This document shows, in pieces, positions 54,909-64,000 of a DNA stretch of 64,000 nt; position 1 is the first letter of the stretch; every line of letters begins with the position of its first letter. The notes beneath the pieces were generated by a model, which saw only the letters and a program-made list of their open reading frames with translations, ran no database searches and was not told the origin of the DNA. Position numbers and translations under genes: made by a program. Source of the stretch: Lingula anatina (Eukaryota > Brachiopoda > Lingulata > Lingulida > Lingulidae); the NCBI RefSeq assembly GCF_001039355.2, contig NW_019774859.1, positions 60,001-124,000 on the forward strand, written 5' to 3'.

Positions 54909-56070
54909 TTAACATCCCACCGGAAGGTCCAGCTCGCAGATCCCCTGACCAATGGTCTGAGAAAGACCGTCTATCCACCTCCCGTCAGGTTGGACAGCTA
55001 GGAAGTCGTAGTCATTTGCTCCCCCAAGCGGTCGGCCCTGAGCCCAAAATGAGGCCAGGAGAGAGGAGGGGATCACCGCGTTGCTACTGGTCCACCGCCA
55101 TATTCCCTCTTGGGCAAAGTCAGTGCCGTCTGTCCATACAAGGGAGGTTGAGTCACCTAGGATAGGAAGCGTTATTTACCAGATAAGGTGAGTAACCGCG
55201 AAGAACCGCGTTCAGTGAAAGCCAATATGTAAATTTGGACTGTACAGCACTGAATTAAATAGTTAGGCCTACTTATATGTTAGCTTTCCTAAAGGTTATC
55301 TATAGGACTACACCTGACATTATAGTAAAGGTGAAACACCTATGATAATGTACTACAAACCGATAATATATTATAAAATTGTTATAAATTACGAGTTTAA
55401 AAAGTTGAGAGTAAAACACGCAAGAAAGCTATGGCTCTATTTTTACCGTATTTGGCTCGCATAAGTTGGACCAACAGCGCTTCGTCAACATCGTTAACAC
55501 TAATGAGGTGTGCGGGGGCGGTAGTGCTGGCTTGGGAGGGAAGAAACCGCTGGCTGTTACATGCGGCGTAGTGCGTCTGGAAGTCCGCCTTGGCTGGGTT
55601 GTAGCGATAACAACTACTGCCCAATTTGTCCCAGTTGCAAGGACACTGGCAACACGCCGCAGACGATGGTGTTGTAACTGGCGGAAAAATTGTGAACGGC
55701 AAAATTCGTTCCATAGGAGCGCCATCTGGTGTGCATGAGCGGTGGCAGACGATAGGGTATTTCATAAGGCTGTCACAGGCTTTGAAACCCAAGCGGATGC
55801 CGTACCTGATGGGTTTGGAGTCGTACACCAGGAATACGCAGAAGTCTTTCTTGGGAAAGTTGTGGAAGATGATGTCCTTAGCGGATGCTAATTGCAAACT
55901 TCCCCCTAAAATTGATTTCAGTGATCTTAAGCATCAGTGAATGAATACTTTTGAAATTCCAGGTTATAGCTATCTTTTTCAAAGGTCTGAATAACCCAAA
56001 AATAAATGCAAATGGTATAAAACTTTGTATGTGGCGTATTCGTTATATTTGTCCAGGCCCTTGGCTGCAA

Positions 56071-56112
<42 letters not shown>

Positions 56113-57079
56113 TAAAAAACAAAAACAAATAAATAAACACTTACCAGTCATCCAACCGATTGTGACCATAGGGGGCGACACTGAGTCTACACTGGTCACT
56201 TTGCCTAGTATTGGATAATATGTCGTTTTTGGTGCTGAGGAGCTCCCAGAATTGACTGGAAGAGAATATTGAAAGGTTTATGTTTGGTGAGCTGTCGAAA
56301 ATGTACCAGTATGGCCACATTCTGTGCACCGTTATGTAAACATTATTACTTACATGTTACAGGCCAGAAGGGGATTGAAGGGTTCTGACGAACCGCTCAT
56401 TTGGGCTTAAAAAGTTCGCACTGAATCAACAGTTTATCCAGTAGTCTACAGGTTTTGTGTACTTGTTTAAGTTGGGTCAGTTGAAGGAATTCGTTATTAA
56501 CAGAACAAACAGTAAAAAAGGGCAATTTTCTTTCCAGGTAAAGAAACGTTTAAATGGCTGGCCATAGGTCTATGTAAATAGGCCCTACTGGCAGGTTACG
56601 TACCTTTCATAAACAGCTTCCAGACAGTGTGTAGACACTCTAGATTATTGAAGACTGGTAGTGTCGCTTGCCTATTCGTTATACAAAAGTTGTTACCGTC
56701 CGCTATGTTGAAGGTGCCCGACTCGGGGCCGCTTAGGCACCCACAGTTGTCACCCGGGATGGCCTTAAATGGCTCTGGGCATTGCTGGCAGTCTGAAAAT
56801 ATACCATGTATCCAATAAGAAACAAAAAGAGTGAAGGCATGAGCACTTATATAAACTGATAATTGCAAATAAAATTGTATAATTATATATCTAGACAAAT
56901 GGTTTAATAGATATGACCAGGATAATTTATATGTAAATACTATAAACACATGAAGGCTAATTTTTCTTTCTTGGTGACTGTGCTATATTCTATACACTAT
57001 AACGTGCCACTATAGACTTACTTTGTGCAGAGGAATACGTGAAAAACATAAAAAATATCCCAATGGCAAAGGCATACAT
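54909..57079 (-). CDS. Secreted protein with unknown Cys-module and C-terminal C-type-lectin-like domain, 5 exons
   Basis: Exons 57079-57022, 56792-56604, 56255-56145, 55905-55447, 55156-54909 (TAA), all phase 1 junctions; 354 aa. Residues 1-19 are a signal peptide (MYAFAIGIFFMFFTYSSAQ). Then a Cys-containing module (NCQQCPEPFKAIPGDNCGC, NNLECLHTVWKLF, DFCVFLVYD, YPIVCHRSC) that I cannot assign. From residue 204 a C-type-lectin-like domain starts CCQCPCNWDKLGSSCYRYN and ends WIDGLSQTIGQGICELDLP...GC. EPN or QPD sugar-specificity triplets are absent, so classical calcium-dependent sugar binding is not expected. Parallels the gene at 59525-62920 exon for exon. Confidence 0.8.
56071..56113. repeat. 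(AAT)n microsatellite
   Basis: Trinucleotide run in intron 3 of the lectin-like gene at 54909-57079. Confidence 0.95.
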
Positions 57080-59524
57080 GACTGATTTCTGGAGTTGCTG
57101 GGAAATAACAAACAGATTATTATTATTATTTGTTTCCAGCTCTACCAAGGCACCAAGTGCATATATATATAGTATATGCCTGTGCCAGTCATTGAATTTA
57201 AATTAGTTTCAACATCTCCGTTCTTCAACATCTACATTGCTTTATCATCCACATTTAATAATACATTACAATGTAATCGGTACCGAAATTGTTGTTGTTG
57301 ACTTTGTGGTAGCTAAAATGAGCAAAAACCTACCAGAAAATATTTGGTATTTCTTCGGGACTTCTTCTTGCAGATAGCTTTTCTGAACTGTCTTTGGGAA
57401 GGCACTTAATGAACTAACAATCATGCGCACACAAAATGCACGCTGAGTGTAATGGTTATTTCATGACAGTATTTTGTTGGGTCGTTTAAGTTTTTGGGTT
57501 ATTTTTCGGACAATTCTAATGCGTTCGCTCTTGCGGAAAGTAATAAATTCTTATGGGGTGTTAATATCTTTGACCATGCTAAACACATTATGTTTATGGC
57601 CACATCTGGACTTGGAGACTTTTGTATCATGTTCGTCATGGGTCACGATCGTGTTTTTGAAACTGAATATGTCTTGTCCGATAGAATCCATTAATAACGG
57701 AGTTGACTTTGAAATGTAAGGTGTGGCCATTTCATAGTGAAATTGTCTTGTAATTTGTTGCCCTATGAGCTATTTCAAAATGTGTATATTGTTACTATGA
57801 TTTGTATTGGTTCCCCTCATCAACTAAGCATTTATTGTTTCATTTATAGAGACCATATACTAAGAGACTATTTAACAGAATCTCCATTATGCTTTTGGAA
57901 TATTCCCATTATTTTAAGGAAAAATGTTCAATATATTTCGATTTTGCCTAATCAATCATATACTGTACTTATAGGTTGTTTTTGATGTTTATCTCATTCA
58001 TACACAATATGAACATTATATGATATGTTTATAAATGATATTTGTATGTCACATGAGTCACGTTCATATGTTGGGGAGAGAAAGGTCGGTTTCACAATGT
58101 TTAAATAGCAGAGTTTTTTTGAATTTTGATTGTTACTAATAATCTGAAAGATACGTCACTAAGGTGAGTTGTTTTTCCTGTCTTCAATTGTCCTATTTTC
58201 TCGAAAATATAGCTTTTGTAAAAATAAAGCTGGGTTTATACCTCGGTGGTATTTAATATGTTTGTGGTTTTGGAATTACCTTGCTCAAATTCTATTTTTG
58301 CCCTATGTGGAAATGCAAGAAATAGATGTATCTATTCATGAAGCTGTGGTCTTAAAAAGTACTATTATGGAATATATTTCATTTAGGAATCCGGTAATAT
58401 CATGAGCACAAAGTAAAAGAAAGATGCGAGGTCAATTAAATATTTCACTAATTGTACATTTTTTTCACGCCAAAGTCCCGTGCACTGTTTGTTAACGTTT
58501 TTACAGTTACACGGTAACCGAAACAGTTTGAATATCAATTAATATGCAGTTCTGCCACCTGCGTTTCAACAACTAATGGCTTTTTAAGTGATAATAAAAC
58601 CTATTCTATTGACCCAATGTTATTACAGAAAAACCGCGAGCCAAGGAGGATCCATCGATGGTACCTGCCTGCACATACATTGTTCTGTGTAACTGGTGCG
58701 CGTCTAATGTACCACGCACGCCTTTCAAACCCTTAAGTGGTAAGAGAGAATAGTAAAATTATTCTGCGCAAAATTCATTTCAAGTTGATTTTGCTTCCAA
58801 AATAGATTTTGTTGCTTCTTTTGGAGCGTCCTGTAAAGTGAATCAGAAGTGAAAAGGAATTAACCGTTGCACATGCTGTGAAAGATGCATATGTTAACAG
58901 GCGCAGAAAAACTCAAGCATAGTGTATTAACGTTCTCCTATTCAGCGCAACTTGCAATTTTGGATTTCCAATCTTTTTTTGGCACGTGTCGTAAATTTTC
59001 AATCTCCGTTAAGAATCTCTTCAACATGTTTCTTTTCAGCTCATAGAGAGGGTTAAAACTCGTTAAAACTAACAAATAATGAAACAGAGTAAGTAATGTT
59101 GAGTTACATCTTTATTCGCTCAAAGACGTTAATAAAGATCAGTAAATGTTGATTTCAAAGAAAACGTATATATGCTGAACGGTTTAAAAGTTTAAAATAC
59201 GTAGGCAACAGCGAAACCATATATATACATCGGTGATTGGATTATATAGTATCCCTGAAATCTTTGATGAGCAATAAATGTTGATAGTTTAGGCTTAAGC
59301 ACACATTTATTTATACCCCCCATTGGCCATTATTATTTATGATTTAATACAATAAAAGCCCGTTTAACTTTTATATCTAGCATGCACTAGAAATAAAATT
59401 CAGTCACTCTGGGACTAATACGATGTTTTCAGTCAGAAACACTATGAAATACTGAAATATGTCTTCTCACGAGCTAATAAAACATACAAAAAAAATGTCC
59501 AATGAAGATGTGATTTTTTTCTCT
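57080..59524. other. Intergenic region between the two lectin-like genes
   Basis: 2.4 kb, AT-rich. Should hold the promoter of the left gene and the 3' UTR of the right gene. Open frames at 57474-57719 and 57737-57985 have no recognisable motif and strongly AT-driven composition; I do not call them genes. Confidence 0.5.
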
Positions 59525-62500
59525 TTAGCACCCTGATTGCAATTCTAGCTCGCAGACAGCCTTGGCGGTTTCTCCAGATGACACTGGCACGTCATAATAC
59601 TCCAGTTGGCCTGTTTGTGGCACCTGCCTTAGCTTCATAGCGGCGTTCATGTTGATCGGTCTACCAGGGGCCCAGTGAAGGGGGGTCTGGGTGAAAGGGG
59701 TGTTACTGAAGGACCATACCCACGCATTGTTCGTCTGAGGGGCATTAACTCCCGCAGTCCAGATATGGTCTCCCTGAGCACCTGCGGGATGAAATATAAG
59801 TAAAAATAATATAAATATTATTTCACTGTATGGAGTTTTTGTTTTCTTATCAATTGAGGTGTCAGTTTTCTGTTAAGCGTTTCTTGTAAAACGTTTTTTT
59901 TTTTGTGTTAACTGTGGTATACCATTCATATATATTTATTTCAAAATCACGACCTTTTTGTTCGGCGTTTATTGCAAAAATCAAAATCAAATTTTGAAGC
60001 TGAACAACAATATGGTTTGACCGGTTAAGGCGACGAAATCTTCAATGCAGAAACTTAAATACATATATCAAATAGATTCTGTGAAGTGGATTTTCATTAC
60101 CTTTTTTATTCCTGAGCAAATGCAGGAAGAAGAACTCCAAGTTGTCATTTATTTCGACCAAATGGGCCACGGCCCCTGCGGTGGAGAAGGTGGAGCACCT
60201 GCTGTAGGCTCCACTGATGGTATTGGCATTGCTGTCATAGTAATAACAGCTGCGGCCAAATTTCTCGAAATTGCATGGGCAACGGCAACAGGTGGTTGAA
60301 GTGGTGGCGGGGGAGGGGGTGGTAGTTGTAGGCGTGACCGGTCCGCAATTGGTTTGCCACCAAGGGCAAGGCTGCGTCGGTGTGCTGCTCGTGGTGGTGC
60401 TGGTGGCGCAGTATGGGTTGTACCAAGGACACGGTGTTTGCGTCGTGGCTGGAGATGGCGTTGTGGCGCAATTAGTCTGCCACCAGGGGCATGGACTCGT
60501 GGGGCTTGCCGTCGATGTCGTGCCACAGTTCGGGTTGTACCACGGGCAGGGTGTTTGTGTAGTTGTAGTCGCTGCACAATTGGGGTTGTACCACGGGCAG
60601 GGTGTTTGTGTAGTTGTAGTTGCTGCACAATTGGGGTTGTACCACGGGCAGGGTGTTTGTGTAGTTGTAGTTGCTGCACAATTGGGGTTGTACCAAGGGC
60701 AGGGTGTTGGAGTACTACTGCTAGTTGTCGAACAGAAAGGATTGTACCAGGGACATGTCGTCGTAGGCGCCGCAGTCGTCGTTATTCCGACAGGGGGAGT
60801 TACGGTCACAGGTGGCGTTGCAGTGGGGACGACGCCGTTACAAGGCCAGTGACAAAATACGCGCTGAACAGAGGTCGTGCAGTCTCCAAATTTTAGTTTT
60901 CCAAAATAAAGTTGATTCTGCGGGTCGTAAACGTAGAAAACGCAGTCATTTACGGTTGGGCTGTTTTCCACAGGGAACTGACTAGTTGTCATGGTAATGA
61001 CGGATCCTGCGAACAAAAGTATTTCCCTTAATTTTGCATAATTGGCAAATTCTGTGATTGACAAATTCAGTGCAAGTAAAAAAAAACATAAGTAGCCTAT
61101 CTGTCTTTGGATCGACCTCCATACATCTTGGTTGATTTCGCAAAATAATAAATTCTGATACACCTTGGTAACAACAGCATATTCTCCTTTACTGCATGTT
61201 GATGATTAAAAAAAAAAACTTGAATAAAATAAAATTATAAATACACCAACCATCATCAAATCGAACGGTATATGATGATCCCGATACAGATGCAACGACT
61301 CCAGAGGTCCAAAATGTGTTGAAACTCAAAGTCACCTGAACTGTTGAAAAAGTCAAATCTCTGATTTATAAACATATCATAAATGTTCAGACTGTGTACC
61401 TCATTTAATATGAACAGTTTATATCTTGGTTTTAACTAGGACCATGCGCTAAAGTGTCGTTGCTATATATAAATAAACAAAAGTTACACGTTCAATGGTT
61501 TTCGTTATTTATGACATTTTCCATGAACTTACAACTTTTTAAAACCAGCAATCCAATAATAGTTTGATTGTAATTAATGGTTCAACGATACTTTGCCGAT
61601 GAAAAAAATGCAAAGTTGGGCATGCATGATAGGCCTACAGACCATTTTCTATATCTGTGTGTGCATGGCATGTGGGTGTGTTCAAGGCTTACAAATGCCC
61701 ACCATATAACAAAGATATTAAAGTAAGACTCACCGTTTGCATACATAAGTTTGTAAAGTTCTCCAAATCTTTTGAGACAGTCTATGGAAGCCCACCTGGG
61801 GAGGACCCCACCCAACTTGGCGTAGCAATGATAGATGGCGCTCTGGCGTTTGAGGGCCCACTGCTGAGGCCACGAGTTACAGCCACATGATGATGTGGGA
61901 CCCAGTGCGTGAAAGGGGGCCTTGCACGACAAACATTCTGTAAAATTAAAGAAAGGAAAATGCCTTGGACAATGGAAAGCCCAAATGTTAGTTAATCGCG
62001 AAGTCGGTGACGCAGCGGGTGTTTGAAACTTGGCCTTACAAACTGCTTCTTCAAATAAAAGGCTGGTTTCTTTCTATAAAGGTGTTATTCATATACGCAC
62101 GCACTCACACACACGTTATAAAGAGAATTTGGAGAATTGTAATGTTCATTTTCTTGAAAACTTTGACAAATATTTTTCTTTCCTTTTGCATATTAAAATC
62201 GTAATTTCAAGTTAACAAGAAAAGACTTGGTTGGAACGAAGTAGCATTTCTTCTACCAAATATTAAACGCTATAAAAGGGACCATAAACTAATAAAAATT
62301 AAAAGGCTGATGGTCTCAGAGACCGAAGGCGGATATTAAGTCCACTATGCTCTAAGAATTTTATTCCAGTATGTCTTACGTGAGGTTTGCGGTGTAGTCT
62401 GGGGAGTGGTCACGGAGGCCGTGTTGCAGGGGGTAGAACAAAACGATCCCGCCTGGGACATACAGTCCACGAACTTCAACCCCAGACTTGGGTTCGAACC

Positions 62501-62920
62501 CTGTAGAAACGATAATAATATTTGACTTGAAGAATTCTAATTATACCTACTTCTGTAGTAAATTCCCACAGATATGAAAATAGCTTAAGAAAATAATCTG
62601 TGTTGAAATTGAAAAGGTACCGGTTTAACTACATGTATGACAGCGAGCAATGAATTGATATGTTAATAAAGAAAAACAATTTACGTAGGATCTGTCAAAT
62701 AAAGAGTAAACCTTTGTTAAAGTATGTCTAAATAAAAACATCCTTAAACCTATAGGGCAAGCTGCCAAAGATAAACACTCCTAGCGGTCTTAATTACACT
62801 TCGCAAAATGTAGCCTATGTTAGAAAAAAAGACTCACCCCGATAACTGTAATAATGACACAGGATGTAACATATGGCTGGTTTATAAGTTGGAGACCAGT
62901 ACTCAACGTGGCGGTTTCAC
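59525..62920 (-). CDS. Secreted lectin-like paralogue with CPW-repeat mucin-type linker (5' end unresolved)
   Basis: Exons found: 62920-62838, 62500-62380, 61937-61734, 61340-61251, 61006-60101, 59781-59525 (TAA), all in phase, 552 aa so far; signal peptide and first exon(s) missing. Contains one partial and one full copy of the same unknown Cys-module as the neighbour (CLSCKAPFHALG, SIDCLKRFGELYKL, DCVFYVYDPQN, VFCHWPC). A Thr/Ser-rich linker with eight CPW-x4-C motifs follows, then a C-type-lectin-like domain (CCRCPCNFEKFGRSCYYYD ... AVCELELQSGC). It lies upstream of and in the same direction as the gene at 54909-57079, so the pair is a tandem duplication. Short Thr/Pro linkers also follow the first Cys-module. 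Ligand unknown. Confidence 0.75.
60335..60770 (-). repeat. Minisatellite coding for CPW-x4-C repeats
   Basis: Eight motifs CPWYNPxC or CPWWQTNC separated by Thr/Ser-rich spacers. Between about 60531 and 60710 the DNA unit is 51 bp and nearly identical between neighbours, so this part expanded recently. Confidence 0.85.
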
Positions 62921-64000
62921 CTAAAAAGACAAAGATAAAAGCAAATAAATGTACGTTCTGAGCCAGTTTCACAAAAGTAACCAGAACCGAGCATTTGTCT
63001 TTAGATTACTAAAAACATTAGCCCACTTCGGTGTGTGATGGGTTTGTGCAAATACACTAAAAGAAAGTAATCACTGACCTGAAACATAAGCCAAATTTTT
63101 TATTTCACAAAGCATTTGATATAAGTGCGCTTCTACTGACTGACGCCACTGTTACATGGGGCTTGCGACCGCTTGCAGAACGAATTTTTCAAAGCATCGC
63201 TCAATGTTTATGTTTCCAGACTTAAATATTAAGACCGTAGGCATATAGAAAAAAGTTCTACTTAAGGCACAGGTGAAGCGTTCAAGACGTTTTTGCTATA
63301 GAAAAGTCTCACACTCATGGTGTGATTAAGGCAAGATGGTGGACAGCGTGATGTTTCAAGTTTTGAAATATCCACACACGCCATGATGAAATTTTATTTT
63401 CATTTATTTTCACTGTGAAACGGTACTCTTATAATTGGTGATTAACATATCATGATACTATTTTAAACAACGTTTAACTTAAATCGATAAAATTAAACCT
63501 CTAAAAAGCGGAAGTCGCACAGGTGTGCCTGTCATTTATATTAAAATAGCCCTTATAAATTAAATGGGTGCTTAAACTGAGGAGTTACCACATCTCTGAA
63601 TGGGAGTCCCCAGCTTGCATAAAGTGCCCGGGTCGACTGACCGCAAATGTCCACCATGGGACTGGACAATGGTCCTAAGGGGCGATTTCAAAAGAGTAGC
63701 CGCTCTCTGGGGTTACTGCAGGTATTTTAAAAAAGGCAGGGCATACGGTGCAGGGTAATCAAAGGGAAGTTTGGCGAAGTCAAACTTTAATTTATGGCGA
63801 CGGTCTACGGCCAAATTTCGAACATCATACTTGAGTTTGTTCTATTCTTTTAACTGGTTTGTCCTATTACTTGAATCAACTTAGATCAAGGAGACATAAA
63901 TATGTTTTTGGACATCTACATTTGATTAATAACATGGTCGAGGTAACACTGATCTACTGAGGTTCATGTTACATTGTCATCCTCTGTAGGTATTCATTTT
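62921..64000. other. Right end of window, upstream of the last resolved lectin exon
   Basis: Apart from the possible exon at 63589-63674 I see no supported feature. The start of the lectin-like gene may lie here or beyond the window. Confidence 0.4.
63589..63674 (-). CDS. Possible further exon of the lectin-like gene at 59525-62920
   Basis: Between an acceptor (CCCCTTAG) and donor (GTAACT), one frame reads VDICGQSTRALYASWG, similar to SIDCLKRFGELYKL and NLECLHTVWKLF of the two lectin genes. It ends in phase 0 while the next found exon starts in phase 1, so a connecting exon would be needed between 62921 and 63588; none was identified. Confidence 0.3.

Noticed and set aside
55466-55940. Plus-strand frames of 90-104 codons
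   Set aside because: Antisense of lectin-like exon 55447-55905, no domain motifs.
56141-56329. Frame reading FWELLSTKND...RLDDW on the minus strand
   Set aside because: It looks protein-like, but splicing it onward meets a stop; the other frame of the same exon joins in phase on both sides.
57474-58405. Several 60-82 codon open frames between the lectin-like genes
   Set aside because: AT-driven composition, no motif, no splice partners; left as intergenic.
60271-60896. 193- and 180-codon plus-strand open frames
   Set aside because: Antisense shadows of the 51-bp coding minisatellite in the lectin-like gene; the minus frame has splice sites and protein homology.

Overview
This window is animal nuclear DNA. 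It is AT-rich, has genes split into many short exons with GT-AG introns, and carries many microsatellites and short palindromic (MITE-like) insertions. The gene content (a single-domain secreted ACE peptidase, a full SORL1 receptor, and secreted proteins ending in a C-type lectin domain) fits an invertebrate bilaterian. The feel of the genome suggests a marine lophotrochozoan or similar, but I cannot name a species from the sequence.

Left part (1-19,900, minus strand): angiotensin-converting-enzyme (M2 peptidase) genes. A complete gene runs from 11,019 down to a stop at 3,525 (13 coding exons, 653 codons by my splicing), with the HEMGH zinc site and the downstream glutamate ligand. A second exon-1 type with its own signal peptide lies further upstream (15,647-15,856). 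A near copy of that exon sits at the left edge (1-206) and starts a second ACE gene running out of the window. About 1.5 kb of 5' flank is duplicated along with this exon; the right-hand copy carries an extra segment of about 1.5 kb and ends in a hairpin.

Middle part (19,962-51,220, plus strand): a complete SORL1 (SorLA/LR11) gene. I could splice 45 coding exons in phase into 2,222 codons: signal peptide and propeptide with a furin site, VPS10 domain with 10CC module, LDLR class B propeller, EGF-like module, ten LDLR class A repeats, six FN3 domains, a transmembrane helix, and a cytoplasmic tail with FANSHY and acidic-cluster motifs. Intron 7 holds a (CA)n tract with a 608-base assembly gap. 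Several splice junctions of this gene have small local tandem copies beside them.

Right part (54,900-63,000, minus strand): two paralogous secreted proteins arranged head to tail. Each has an N-terminal cysteine-containing module I do not recognise, followed by a C-terminal C-type-lectin-like domain. The second carries a Thr/Ser-rich linker with eight CPW-x4-C motifs. Its 5' end is not resolved. The 3' end of the nearer one converges on the 3' end of SORL1.

The three blocks show no sign of being a functional unit; they are neighbours. No RNA gene, CRISPR array or bacterial-type operon was seen.
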